64,000 nt of DNA, taken from the NCBI RefSeq assembly GCF_002198665.1, contig NZ_MWLM01000003.1, positions 1 to 64,000 on the forward strand. The letters are read 5' to 3'. Position 1 is the stretch's first letter, and every line of letters begins with the position of its first letter. The notes beneath the pieces were generated by a model. That model had not been told where the DNA came from, ran no database searches, and saw only the letters and a list, made by a program, of their open reading frames with translations. Shown here piece after piece: positions 54,534-63,388 of this stretch. Both the position numbers and the translations under genes were made by a program. Source of the DNA: Novosphingobium sp. B 225 (GTDB taxonomy: Bacteria > Pseudomonadota > Alphaproteobacteria > Sphingomonadales > Sphingomonadaceae).

Positions 54534-54863
54534 ATGAATACTTTGGCCCTCTCCCCCATCCGCCATGGCAACCGTTTCGGCAAGCTCGCCGGTCTCGCCC
54601 TGCCAGTCGCGATCGGCGCGCTCGCCGCGAGCGCAGCCTATGCTGGTGCCGACAACACGTTCGCCCCCGCGCTCGCGAAGTTCACTGATTTCCTGGAAGG
54701 CTCGGGCGGCAAGATCATCACTGTCCTCAGCCTCGCGGGCGGTCTGATCGGGCTTGCCTCGGGGCGCTTCACCCTGGCGCAGATTGCCGTTCCGGTCGGG
54801 GTCGGCATCGGCGTCGGCACTGGCGTGCCGATCGTCACTTCGGTTGTCACCGCGGTCATCTGA
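54534..54863 (+). CDS. traA: TraA/VirB2-like pilin precursor
   Basis: A 109-residue pilin precursor. After a basic leader (SPIRHGNRFGKL) and signal helix (ALPVAIGALAASAAYAGA), two hydrophobic segments (KIITVLSLAGGLIGLASG and VGVGIGVGTGVPIVTSVV) flank a short basic-neutral loop, the layout of F-type pilins. ATG 54534 is chosen over an upstream frame start at 54345 because GCGGAG lies 9-12 nt upstream and the leader is standard. It is the first gene of the conjugation operon and is followed by traL. The mature pilin would form the mating pilus. Confidence 0.8.
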   Translation: MNTLALSPIRHGNRFGKLAGLALPVAIGALAASAAYAGADNTFAPALAKFTDFLEGSGGKIITVLSLAGGLIGLASGRFTLAQIAVPVGVGIGVGTGVPIVTSVVTAVI

Positions 54864-54893
54864 ACCGGGTGTCACTGGAGGGCGCGCGTCATC

Positions 54894-55181
54894 ATGAGCG
54901 AACGCTACATCGTACCACGGCGGCTCGACGATCCGGAGCTAATCGGCTTCTGGACCCTTGACGAGTTCGCCGGGATGATCGTCCCGTTCACCTGGGGAAT
55001 CCTCGGACAGCATGTCTTTATCGGCATAGCCCTTGCGGCGGCATCCTGGTTCGCACTGCGAAAGGCGAAAGCAGGCCGCAGCTGGGCGTGGGTAATCCAT
55101 GCAGCCTACTGGCATCTGCCGTCGGGTCTCACGGGGCTCAAGATGACGCCGCCCTCCTATTGCCGGCTGCTGGCTGGCTGA
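54894..55181 (+). CDS. traL: TraL, pilus assembly protein
   Basis: A 95-residue protein with the TraL pattern: VPRRLDDPELIGFWTLDEF at the N-terminus, a membrane segment (GMIVPFTWGILGQHVFIGIALAAASWFAL) and YWHLPSGL near the end. TraL is a small inner-membrane protein of the F-type type IV secretion channel, thought to help organise the pilus base. It lies between traA and traE as in the F plasmid. Confidence 0.9.
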   Translation: MSERYIVPRRLDDPELIGFWTLDEFAGMIVPFTWGILGQHVFIGIALAAASWFALRKAKAGRSWAWVIHAAYWHLPSGLTGLKMTPPSYCRLLAG

Positions 55182-55194
55182 GGGGAGATACACC

Positions 55195-55770
55195 ATGCTT
55201 GTCCAGATTTCCCATGAACGCAGCCAGGCACTGCTGCGCCAGCGCAACCTGTTCGCGCTCGTCAGCGCCGGGCTTGCGATTGCCCTGGTCGTCGCCGGGG
55301 GGCTGGCCGCAACCCGCAACCGCGAGGTTGTGCTGGTCCCGACCGTCCGGGCACCGCTCACTCTTTCAAGTGCCGGCGTGTCCGCGCAATACATGGAGTT
55401 CATCACCCGCGACGCCGCGCTGATGCTGCTCAATCGTAGCCCTGAGGGGCTCGATTACTGGATGAGCCAGATCCTGGAGCTCGCCGATCCGGCTGCCAAT
55501 GGCACGCTCAAGGGCGAGTTGCTGCGGATCGTCGAGGAGCAGCGTGGCTCGGACGTGACCCAGGCCTTCGTAATCAAGGAACTGAAAGTCGACCCTGCCG
55601 GCCTGACTTCCGAGGTCAAAGGCACGCTCAAGACCTTTGTTGGCGCGGCCGTGATCGGCAGCGACGAGCGGCGGTTTCGCTTCAACTGGACTTACCAGGG
55701 CCTGCGCCTCGCGCTCGCCGGGTTCGCCCAGCTCTCCACCGAAGAAAAGACCGAGGAACCCAAACAATGA
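55195..55770 (+). CDS. traE: TraE, type IV secretion protein
   Basis: A 191-residue protein with one N-terminal membrane helix (LFALVSAGLAIALVVAGGLAA) and a periplasmic domain related to VirB5/VirB8-like parts of the F-type system (APLTLSSAGVSAQYMEFITRDAALMLLNRSPE). GGGGAG precedes the ATG. It overlaps traK by 4 nt. It belongs to the inner-membrane platform of the mating channel. Confidence 0.9.
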   Translation: MLVQISHERSQALLRQRNLFALVSAGLAIALVVAGGLAATRNREVVLVPTVRAPLTLSSAGVSAQYMEFITRDAALMLLNRSPEGLDYWMSQILELADPAANGTLKGELLRIVEEQRGSDVTQAFVIKELKVDPAGLTSEVKGTLKTFVGAAVIGSDERRFRFNWTYQGLRLALAGFAQLSTEEKTEEPKQ

Positions 55771-56516
55771 CGCTCCCGCTTCCCAAACGCGCGCCAATGA
55801 TCGCGCTTGCCATGTCGCTGCTGGTCTTGCCCGGTCCCGCGCTGGCCGATCAGTTCAAGCAAAGCGCCGATGGCGGCATGATCGCATGCTCAGTTTCTGC
55901 CCGCGAACTCACCCGGTTCGCGCTCATCGGCGACCAGTTCGCTTCGGTCTCGAAGATCTCGAGCGGCTATCCCTACAACGACTTTGCGGTGACCCACGAA
56001 CCCGTGCGCGGCGACATCTATGTCTCGGTGCCCGAGACCTTTGCCGCTGCCCGGATCAGCTTTTTTGCCACCAGCAAGGCGGGCTATGTCTACAAGTTCT
56101 CCTGCTCGATCGACAAGATCGAGGCCGCCCAGGTGTTCGTCTCCAACCCGGCGATTTCCAAGGGCGAGGCGGACCGCTGGGAGAACCAGACGACAAGTGA
56201 AGACGCTGCTGTACGCCTGATTCAGGCCATGGCCGGGCAGCAGACCATTCCGGGCTTCGAGGTCAGCCTGCCCGCTGCATCACCAAGCCGGATCGGTGCG
56301 CTCGAAGTCCAGTTGATCGCAGAATATCGCGGTGCAGCGCTCGCGGGCAAGGTCGTGCGTCTAGCCAATCGCGGCACCAAGGTTCTGACGGTCAGCGAGC
56401 AGGATCTCGCTGCGGGCGGCGCTCTGGCGGTCGCGATCGTGCGGGCCACGCTCGAACCCGGTGCGGCCACCACCGCCTACCTCGTTGGCGCAAACGGGGA
56501 GCAGAGCCATGACTGA
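55767..56516 (+). CDS. traK: TraK, outer-membrane-complex component
   Basis: A 249-residue exported protein. The signal peptide is APMIALAMSLLVLPGPALA; the mature protein is rich in beta strands (IACSVSARELTRFALIGDQF, then GDIYVSVPETFAAARISFF), like VirB9-type TraK. The C-terminal third (VVRLANRGTKVLTVSEQDL) matches the domain that contacts TraV and TraB. It forms the core complex with TraV and TraB. It overlaps traE by 4 nt and traB by 8 nt. Confidence 0.9.
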   Translation: MTLPLPKRAPMIALAMSLLVLPGPALADQFKQSADGGMIACSVSARELTRFALIGDQFASVSKISSGYPYNDFAVTHEPVRGDIYVSVPETFAAARISFFATSKAGYVYKFSCSIDKIEAAQVFVSNPAISKGEADRWENQTTSEDAAVRLIQAMAGQQTIPGFEVSLPAASPSRIGALEVQLIAEYRGAALAGKVVRLANRGTKVLTVSEQDLAAGGALAVAIVRATLEPGAATTAYLVGANGEQSHD

Positions 56517-57864
56517 TCAGACTAACAAGCAGGCCGATGCCGCAAGGCAGGTGGCGGCGGAGTCCCGTGAGCCGAGCAGCGTCGGACAGCTCAACAAGCG
56601 CACCGCAAAGCGGCAGCGGATGCTGCTTGCGGGGATTGGAGCGGTGCTCCTCGCCGGGACCATCTATCTGATTCTGGGCACCGATCGCTCCAGGAAGGCC
56701 CATGATGAAGGCCAAGCCGAGACGATCGAGACTGCCAGCCTGGTCAACCGCAACCTGTCACAGCGCGAGTTCACCACCGTTTACGGCAACCGGCTCGACG
56801 CGGTAGCACGCGACCAGAAGGCGCTGAAGGACAGCGCGGTCGCGCGGCCGGAAATGGAAGCCGAACTTGCCGCGCTGAAAGCCGAGAACCAGGCGATGCG
56901 CACCGACGGCCAGGCGGCGATCGACGCAATCTCGGCCGAAAACACCCAGCTCAAGAACCAGCTGCAGAACCAGCAAAGCGCACCAGCTCCCAATGCCGCT
57001 GCGATGCCTGCCTATGGCCCCCGCGCTGGCAGTTATGACGCGCGGGGACCTGCAGCCACTCTGCCGCAAGCCGGATCCATGGTTCCCGGCGGGACTGGAG
57101 CTGACGGGACGCCGCCGCCGGCCGAGGTCAAGCTAATGAACTTCAGCGGTGATAAGGGCCCAAGCACGGGCGTCAAACTGGCGCGCGCCGAGGTGCCGCC
57201 CCTGGTGGTCGAGGATTCGCCCGATTACCTGCCGCCCAATTCCTATGCGCGGGCCCGGGTGATCGTCGGGGTCGATGCTTCAGCCGGGGTCGCGAGCCAG
57301 ACCGATCCGCTCCCCGTGGTGCTGCGCATCACCGGCCCGGCGCGATCGGTGCTGCAGAGCGGGCGGGTCCTGACCACCCGGATTGAAGGCTGCGTGATCA
57401 ATGGTGCGGCGCGCGGCGATCTCTCGAGCGAGAAGGTTTACGTCAAGCTCGCCCGGATGACCTGCGACCAGCCTGGCGGCCGCGTCGCAGTATCCGAAGT
57501 CAAAGGCTTCATCTCGTTCGCCGGCAAGTCCGGGGTGCGCGGCCGCGTGGTCAGCCGCGAAGGCAATCTCGTGACCCAGGCCCTGCTCGCCGGGATCGTC
57601 GGTGGGTTCGGACGCGGCTTCTCCGCCAATTCAAACTCGGTGTTCTCAACCACTCGTACCAATCCCGACGGCTCGAAAGCCAAGCTTTCGCCGGGCGACA
57701 TCCTCGGCGGCGGGCTTGGCCAGGGCGCAGCCGATGCGGCCGATACGGTGAGCAAATACCTCATCGAACGCGCCGAACAGTACCAGCCCGTTGTCGAGAT
57801 GCCGACCGGCATCGAGGTCGAGGTCGTGTTCCTCGACGGGGTCTACGTAAGGAACAGCAAATGA
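56509..57864 (+). CDS. traB: TraB, core-complex protein spanning the envelope
   Basis: A 451-residue VirB10-like protein. One membrane helix (MLLAGIGAVLLAGTIYLIL) is followed by a coiled-coil region (~110-160), a Pro/Gly-rich linker and the C-terminal beta-barrel domain: YLPPNSYARARVIVGVDA, CVINGAARGDLSSEKVYVK, VRGRVVSREGNLV, EVEVVFLDGVYV. ATG 56509 begins MTDQTNKQADAARQ and overlaps traK; the in-frame region before it is inside traK. With TraK and TraV it would build the outer-membrane core. Confidence 0.92.
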   Translation: MTDQTNKQADAARQVAAESREPSSVGQLNKRTAKRQRMLLAGIGAVLLAGTIYLILGTDRSRKAHDEGQAETIETASLVNRNLSQREFTTVYGNRLDAVARDQKALKDSAVARPEMEAELAALKAENQAMRTDGQAAIDAISAENTQLKNQLQNQQSAPAPNAAAMPAYGPRAGSYDARGPAATLPQAGSMVPGGTGADGTPPPAEVKLMNFSGDKGPSTGVKLARAEVPPLVVEDSPDYLPPNSYARARVIVGVDASAGVASQTDPLPVVLRITGPARSVLQSGRVLTTRIEGCVINGAARGDLSSEKVYVKLARMTCDQPGGRVAVSEVKGFISFAGKSGVRGRVVSREGNLVTQALLAGIVGGFGRGFSANSNSVFSTTRTNPDGSKAKLSPGDILGGGLGQGAADAADTVSKYLIERAEQYQPVVEMPTGIEVEVVFLDGVYVRNSK

Positions 57865-58727
57865 TCGAAGGACTGAACACACCGGCAATACGCCGCTGGC
57901 CCAAAGTCGCGCTTGGCGTGGCTGCGCTGGTCGCGCTGTCGGGCGCTACCGGATGGGGCGCTGCCCAGCTCGCGGCCAAGCACATCGGCGCACCTGATCT
58001 GGCCAAGGTCAAGGCGGCGCTCAGGCTGCGCCTGCCCAAGACGCCGATCGATGCGATCAACTGCGAGGGGCTCGGCGGCCTGTGCGAGGTCGCCTCGAAA
58101 ACCACGCTGTTCTATGTGGACGTCCGCGCCAAGTACCTGGTGATCGGCCGGGTCTACGACATGGAAGCGCGCCAGGACTTGACCGCGGCGCGGCTCCTCG
58201 CGCTCAATCCCGATCTGCTCGCGGCGGGCGCGGCGCGGCGCGGAAATGGGGCTGACGAGACTTCGCAGCCCCAATCCAAAAGTGTGCCGCAAAAGGTTTC
58301 CCTCGCCGGCCTGCCCGCGAACGGTGCGATTCTTTGGGGTCCGGCGAACGGACCAAGGGTCACGGTGTTCTCCGATTTCCACTGCGGCTACTGCAAGAAG
58401 CTCTCGGCCGAACTGAAGGCGATCGGCGCGCGGGTCGAAGAACGCCCGATTTCGATCTTCGGGCCCGAAGCGCGCAAGGATGCCGAACGGGTGCTGTGCT
58501 CGCCAGATCCCGAAACCAGCCTTCACGCTACCTATTCGGGTCTTGCTCTGGCTAATCCCAAGCCCTGCGACACCCGCGGGCTCGATGCCAACGAGGCCTT
58601 TGCCAAGGCCCACGGCTTCATCGGCACTCCGGTGCTTGTCCGCCCATCGGATGGCGCGGTGATCGAGGGATACCGCGATGCCGCTGCGCTGCGCGCCTTC
58701 CTCTCTTCCACCCAGCCTCAAGGATGA
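57861..58727 (+). CDS. dsbC: DsbC-like thiol-disulfide isomerase of the tra operon
   Basis: A 288-residue protein. One N-terminal membrane or signal helix (VALGVAALVALSGATGWGAA), a dimerisation-like domain containing CEGLGGLC, and a thioredoxin fold with active site HCGYCKK and cis-proline loop GTPVLVR. Such DsbC/TrbB-type proteins help disulfide formation in Tra proteins of the periplasm. It overlaps traB by 4 nt and its end overlaps the first ATGs of traV. Confidence 0.88.
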   Translation: MIEGLNTPAIRRWPKVALGVAALVALSGATGWGAAQLAAKHIGAPDLAKVKAALRLRLPKTPIDAINCEGLGGLCEVASKTTLFYVDVRAKYLVIGRVYDMEARQDLTAARLLALNPDLLAAGAARRGNGADETSQPQSKSVPQKVSLAGLPANGAILWGPANGPRVTVFSDFHCGYCKKLSAELKAIGARVEERPISIFGPEARKDAERVLCSPDPETSLHATYSGLALANPKPCDTRGLDANEAFAKAHGFIGTPVLVRPSDGAVIEGYRDAAALRAFLSSTQPQG

Positions 58728-58732
58728 TGCCC

Positions 58733-59479
58733 ATGGACCGCTCAATCCCGCTCGCCGCGCTTGCCCTCAGCCTCTCCGGATGCACGCACCTCGGCACCAA
58801 TATTTCGGGCGATTTTTCGTGCCGACCGCCCAAGGCTGACTGTCAGCCTTTGAGTGAAGTTGATGCCAAGGCGGTTCGCGAGCTGGTCAAGACCGAAGCC
58901 AGCGATGCCGCCGATCCCCGTCAGCGGATCTCTGTGAGCGCGGCCGATACCGCCCGCACCGGCGAGCGCACCTTGAAGATTGTGTTTCCCGCACATGTCG
59001 ACGCCTCAGGCACGCTGCACGAGCAATCGGCAGCCTGGACCGTGGTCGAGGCGGCGCGCTGGGCGGGCGAGCTGCGCGGCGGCAATGCCGCTGAAGCCAA
59101 AGGCACAATCCGCGCGCTGCGCCAGGGGCTCAAAGATCAGGCCCGCCGCGCTGCCGATCCAGTGCGCAAAGGCGACGCTCAGGCGAGTCTCCAGCCCCTG
59201 CCTCCTGAAGACAGTGCCCCTGTAGTCACTTCCGACCCCTTCACCCCTTCCTCGCCGCCTGTCCTCCCCTCCCCGGGCGGCGAGGCCCAGGCCGACGCGG
59301 CCATGCCTGTTCAGGCCGCGTCGGCAGCCGAGGGGTCCGACATGTCCCCCACCCCGCATGTTCGGGCCCCTCGGCCTTTGGAGGAAATCAGGCACATCTG
59401 GCCGAGCGCGGCCGCGATCGAAACTGCCAAAGCGCTCAAGGCCAAGGCCGAGGTAGCCCCGAACAAGGAGCCCAAGTGA
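58733..59479 (+). CDS. traV: TraV, outer-membrane lipoprotein
   Basis: A 248-residue lipoprotein. The lipobox is LSLSGC in ALALSLSGCTHLG, and the second conserved element DFSCRPPKADC follows at once, as in TraV. The remainder is Pro/Ala-rich and low in complexity. ATG 58733 has AAGGA at a proper 8-nt distance; ATGs at 58724 and 58727 lie too close to it. It forms the outer-membrane part of the core complex with TraK and TraB. Confidence 0.88.
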   Translation: MDRSIPLAALALSLSGCTHLGTNISGDFSCRPPKADCQPLSEVDAKAVRELVKTEASDAADPRQRISVSAADTARTGERTLKIVFPAHVDASGTLHEQSAAWTVVEAARWAGELRGGNAAEAKGTIRALRQGLKDQARRAADPVRKGDAQASLQPLPPEDSAPVVTSDPFTPSSPPVLPSPGGEAQADAAMPVQAASAAEGSDMSPTPHVRAPRPLEEIRHIWPSAAAIETAKALKAKAEVAPNKEPK

Positions 59480-62025
59480 TGGCGCTGTCATTCGGAGCGC
59501 TGCGTGACCGGTTGCTTGCCGGTTTGCTTGGTGATGCCGAGCAGGCCGAGGCTGGGCGTCCGATGCTGATGCTCGACATGCTCTCGGACTGGCTGCCTTA
59601 CCGGGTCTACGATCCGGCGAGCCGGCTCTATGTCAACGCCCGCTCAAAGGGGTTCGTGCTCGGGGTCACTCCGCTGATCGGCGCCGATGAACGCACCGGC
59701 GAGATCCTCGGGGCGTTCTTTTCCGAAGGCCTGCCTGCAGGCGCCTGCCTCCAGATCCTCCATCTCGCAAGCCCCCGGATCAGCCGGATCGTCGCGCCGT
59801 GGTTTGCCCCGCGCTACGAACAGGGCGGGGTCTACGAGGCGATCGCGCGCCACCGGGCGAAGAAGCTCTATTCGATGGTCTGGAAATCGGGCGCCAGCGA
59901 TGCGCCGTTCCACGCCCGCGCGCACCAGGTGGTGATCTCATTGGGCGTGCCAGCGTCCAAGGCGATCAGCAACGAGGAACTGAGCCACGCCCGCGAAGGG
60001 CTGATTGGCATGCTGAAGTCCTTGAACCTCGGCGTGATCGAATACGAGCCGCAGCACCTCATCGCGCTGCTCGACGATCTGACCTCGCCAACCACCGCAC
60101 CGCAGGACGATGCGGTACCCTACAACCCCAATGACCCCATCGCCAATCAGGCGATCCGCCGGGACATCGAGCTCCTGGTCCACGAAGACCGGATTGAGCT
60201 CGGGACCGAAAGGTTTCGGCCCACCGGGTTTCACAACCAGGGCGTGCCCGAGATCGGCGCGGTCTATCCCGACCGCTTCGACCTACGCCATTTCGCGGTG
60301 CGTAACATGCCGCCGCGCTGGGCGCCGCACGAGTGCGCGCGGCTGATCGGCGACCTCTTCACCGACAAGCTCCGGTTCCCCTGCCCAGCGGCGACCATGC
60401 TCTGCCTCGTCTATCCCGATCAGGAAGCGGCTGCCGCGAAGGCCGGGTTCAAGTTCATGCGCACCACTAGCCTGTCGCAGACCCGCAGCGCGCGGTTCCT
60501 GCCGCGGATCGCCGAACAATCGGCCGAGTGGCAACACGTCCAGGCCGAGCTCCAGGAAGGTCGCCGCCTGGTCCGGGTGTTCTACGGGATCACCACCTGG
60601 TCGCCGCTGGGCCAGGGCGACCGCCATGAGCGCGCGGTCAAGTCGATCTACAAGGCCGCAGGCTGGGATCTGTCGGACGAACGTTACCTCCAGATCCAGG
60701 GGCTCCTGGCGGCCATGCCGCTCACCCTTGCCGACGGGCTCGGCGCCGACATGGAGCGGCTGAAGCGCTTCAAGACCCTGCTCTCGACCACTGCGGCAAA
60801 CATCGCGCCGCTGCAGGGCGAGTATCTCGGCGGGCCGGTGCCGCACCTGCTGTTCGTCGGGCGGCGCGGCCAGCCCTTCTACTGGTCGCCGTTCGAGAAC
60901 GAAGCGGGCAACCACAACGTCGCGATCTGCGGCAAGTCGGGTTCGGGTAAGTCAGTGCTGCTGCAGGAAATGTGCGCCGCGCTGCGAGGCGCCGGGGCCA
61001 AGGTCGTGGTGATCGACGACGGGCGCAGCTTCGAGCATTCGGTCAAACTCCAGGGCGGACGGTTCATCGAGTTCACCCTCGCCTCGGGGTTCTGCCTCAA
61101 TCCCTTCTCGATGATCGACGCATCCCGCGCTGCGGAAGACGAGGATTACCGGCTCGACTGCTTCGCGATGGTCAAAGCCATTGTCGGACAGATGGCGCGG
61201 CATTCCGCCAAGCTCACAGATACCGAGCGCGGACTGATCGATCGGGCCGTTAACCTGGTCTGGTCAGAGCACCAGTCCAGGGCCAGCGTCACCCAGGTCG
61301 GCGCGTGCCTCGCCGCCATGGAGAACGAGACCGCCGCGGACCTTGCGACCTCGCTGGGACCGTTCACCGCTGGGGGCACCTACGCGCAGTTCTTTGAGGG
61401 CCAGGCGAGCCTCGATCTCGAGGCGGACTTCACCGTGTTCGAAATGTCCGATCTCGCCACCCGCGAAGAGCTGCGCTCGGTGGTGCTCTCGGCCATCATG
61501 TTCATGACCAGCCAGGCGATGACCCGCAGCCCGCGTTCGGTCCGCAAGCTGCTGTTGATCGACGAAGCCTGGTCGATGCTCAAAGGCGGTTCGATGGGTG
61601 AGTTCGTCGAGACCTATGCCCGCACCTGCCGCAAATACGGCGGTGCGCTCGCCACCGCCACACAGAGCCTCAACGACTATTACAAGTCGGACGGTGCGAC
61701 CGCTGCGCTCGAAAACAGCGATTGGATGCTGATCCTTCAGCAGAAGGGCGAGACCATTGCCGACTTCAAGGCCAGCAAGCGCCTCGACATGGACGAGCGC
61801 ACCGAAACACTGATCCGCAGTCTCAAGCGCTCGGGCTCAGCCTATTCCGAGGTCTTCATCAAGGGCCCGGAAACCGAGGCAATCGGGCGGCTCGTGCTCG
61901 ACGACTATTCGGCAACGCTATTCTCGAGCTCGCCCGCAACCTTCGCTGCAATCGATGCCGAGATCGCGCGAGGGGTTCAACTCGCCGATGCGATCGAGCG
62001 CATCGCCTTCCCAAACCCCCAATAA
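59479..62025 (+). CDS. traC: TraC, type IV secretion ATPase (VirB4-like)
   Basis: An 848-residue cytoplasmic ATPase that energises pilus assembly. Walker A is CGKSGSGKSVLL, Walker B LLLIDEAWSML, and a later ATQSLNDYY segment is the usual sensor region. The N-terminal half matches TraC-F-type proteins (SDWLPYRVYDPASRLYV). ATG 59479 directly follows the traV stop, with AAGGAG 8 nt upstream. Length and motifs are normal for the family, so it should be functional. Confidence 0.95.
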   Translation: MALSFGALRDRLLAGLLGDAEQAEAGRPMLMLDMLSDWLPYRVYDPASRLYVNARSKGFVLGVTPLIGADERTGEILGAFFSEGLPAGACLQILHLASPRISRIVAPWFAPRYEQGGVYEAIARHRAKKLYSMVWKSGASDAPFHARAHQVVISLGVPASKAISNEELSHAREGLIGMLKSLNLGVIEYEPQHLIALLDDLTSPTTAPQDDAVPYNPNDPIANQAIRRDIELLVHEDRIELGTERFRPTGFHNQGVPEIGAVYPDRFDLRHFAVRNMPPRWAPHECARLIGDLFTDKLRFPCPAATMLCLVYPDQEAAAAKAGFKFMRTTSLSQTRSARFLPRIAEQSAEWQHVQAELQEGRRLVRVFYGITTWSPLGQGDRHERAVKSIYKAAGWDLSDERYLQIQGLLAAMPLTLADGLGADMERLKRFKTLLSTTAANIAPLQGEYLGGPVPHLLFVGRRGQPFYWSPFENEAGNHNVAICGKSGSGKSVLLQEMCAALRGAGAKVVVIDDGRSFEHSVKLQGGRFIEFTLASGFCLNPFSMIDASRAAEDEDYRLDCFAMVKAIVGQMARHSAKLTDTERGLIDRAVNLVWSEHQSRASVTQVGACLAAMENETAADLATSLGPFTAGGTYAQFFEGQASLDLEADFTVFEMSDLATREELRSVVLSAIMFMTSQAMTRSPRSVRKLLLIDEAWSMLKGGSMGEFVETYARTCRKYGGALATATQSLNDYYKSDGATAALENSDWMLILQQKGETIADFKASKRLDMDERTETLIRSLKRSGSAYSEVFIKGPETEAIGRLVLDDYSATLFSSSPATFAAIDAEIARGVQLADAIERIAFPNPQ

Positions 62026-62053
62026 CCCGAACTACAAAAAGGACTAAAGCCTC

Positions 62054-62446
62054 ATGCCGCTCCATCTCGTCACCCCGTTTGATCGCGCCCCAGAAACGCC
62101 GGGCGAACTCGATGCCAAGCCTTCCCCGAAGCGCCGGATTTTCGCCGACCTGTGCTATATCCTCGTCAAGGCCGGAGCTTTCCTTGGCTCGATCTACCTG
62201 GCCGTGCTCGGCCTGCCGCTTGCGTACTTCCTTCTGCTCGTTGGCGGCAACCCGGCGCTGCTGTTCACTCAGCTTGGCAACTTGTCAGCGCACTATCTCG
62301 CTGCGGATCACGCTGCCCAGGCCCGTTTCGTGCAGGCTGCGGCGTACGGGCTGCTCGGCGTGGCCACTCTGGTCGTCATCTGGCGCCTGCCGCGCTTTGC
62401 GAGCCAGGTCGCCGAAACCCTCGCTGACCGGAGGAAAGAACTGTGA
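62054..62446 (+). CDS. Small membrane protein in the tra operon, unknown
   Basis: A 130-residue protein with two membrane segments (FLGSIYLAVLGLPLAYFLLLVG and AAAYGLLGVATLVVIW). No known Tra family was recognised. It lies between traC and trbI, the place where the F plasmid carries small non-essential genes. It overlaps trbI by 4 nt, so it is translated with the operon. Confidence 0.75.
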   Translation: MPLHLVTPFDRAPETPGELDAKPSPKRRIFADLCYILVKAGAFLGSIYLAVLGLPLAYFLLLVGGNPALLFTQLGNLSAHYLAADHAAQARFVQAAAYGLLGVATLVVIWRLPRFASQVAETLADRRKEL

Positions 62447-62862
62447 AGAACATATTGGCAACATCGAACGGTGAATGCCGTTTCGCTGGCCTCTCGCTGA
62501 CCGCGCTTGTGCTTGCGGGATCGATGGTGGCCTCGGCGCTGTGGGGTGTCTGGGCGACCCACAAGCTAATCGAGCTCGGTCGCCGCGAAGTGGTCACGGT
62601 CCAGCTCTCGCGGATTATGGGCGGCTTTGTCGAAAGCGAGGCCCGTTCGGGCCGGTCGGCCGAAGAAACGCAAGCCCGGGTCGCAGCCTATCTCAAGGCG
62701 GTCGAAGCATCGGTCCAAGGCCTTGGCCGCGAGGGCCGGACTGTGCTCGTCGCCGAAGCGGTGGTCTCCGGCGGCGTTCCCGATCTCACCGAACAGGTCC
62801 GCGCCGATGTCGCCAAGCGGCTTGACCTTCAGCCTGGAGTACCCGGCCGTGGCGCCCGATAA
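62443..62862 (+). CDS. trbI: TrbI-like protein of F-type conjugation
   Basis: A 139-residue protein starting at GTG 62443, with one membrane helix (LTALVLAGSMVASALWGVW) and a periplasmic helical domain (VVTVQLSRIMGGFV, then AYLKAVEASVQGL). This is the F-type TrbI pattern, a small inner-membrane protein that influences pilus outgrowth and retraction. The position before traF/traW fits. It overlaps the next gene by 14 nt. Confidence 0.78.
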   Translation: MKNILATSNGECRFAGLSLTALVLAGSMVASALWGVWATHKLIELGRREVVTVQLSRIMGGFVESEARSGRSAEETQARVAAYLKAVEASVQGLGREGRTVLVAEAVVSGGVPDLTEQVRADVAKRLDLQPGVPGRGAR

Positions 62863-63388
62863 CTCCACTCCCACCTGGTTCACGCGGACGCTCGGTCGCG
62901 CGCCGCGACTGGTTTTGCTCACCGCTGGCGGCGCCGCGGCGATCGCGCTGACCTCGCTCAGCGGTTTCGCGCGGGACCACGCGCTCTTGATCAACGCAAG
63001 CCCGTCGCTACCCTATTGGGCTCTCTGGCTCGACCGGACCGCGGTGCCGGCGCGCGGCGACCTGATCCTGTTCGATCCGCCCGCTTCGGACCTGCTCGTT
63101 CGCCATTTCGGCGCACGCCCACATCCGTTCGGCAAGCGGATTTACGGCGTTGCCGGCGATGCGGTGACAGAGCGGAACCGAACCTTCTTCGTCAACGGCG
63201 CCGTGGTCGCGCTCGCCAAGCCCGCCTCCCGCTGGGGCGAGCCGCTCGCGCTCGGCCCGACCGGGATCATCCCGAGCGGCTGCTACTTCGTCGGCACCGA
63301 GCACAAGGACGGGTTCGACAGCCGCTACGCCGCGATCGGGTGGATTTGCCGCGGCCGCGTGCTCGGGGTGGGGAGACCAATCCTGTGA
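62849..63388 (+). CDS. traF: S26 signal-peptidase-like TraF protease
   Basis: A 179-residue S26 family serine protease. After a membrane helix (LVLLTAGGAAAIALTSLSG), the catalytic Ser lies in INASPSLPYW and the Lys in FGKRIYGVAGD; GCYFVGTEHKDGFDSRY is the family's box E. GTG 62849 has GGAG 9 nt upstream. Such TraF-type proteases process pilin or other Tra proteins in conjugation systems. It differs from F-plasmid TraF (a thioredoxin-like protein); it is the protease also known from RP4-like systems. Confidence 0.85.
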   Translation: MAPDNSTPTWFTRTLGRAPRLVLLTAGGAAAIALTSLSGFARDHALLINASPSLPYWALWLDRTAVPARGDLILFDPPASDLLVRHFGARPHPFGKRIYGVAGDAVTERNRTFFVNGAVVALAKPASRWGEPLALGPTGIIPSGCYFVGTEHKDGFDSRYAAIGWICRGRVLGVGRPIL

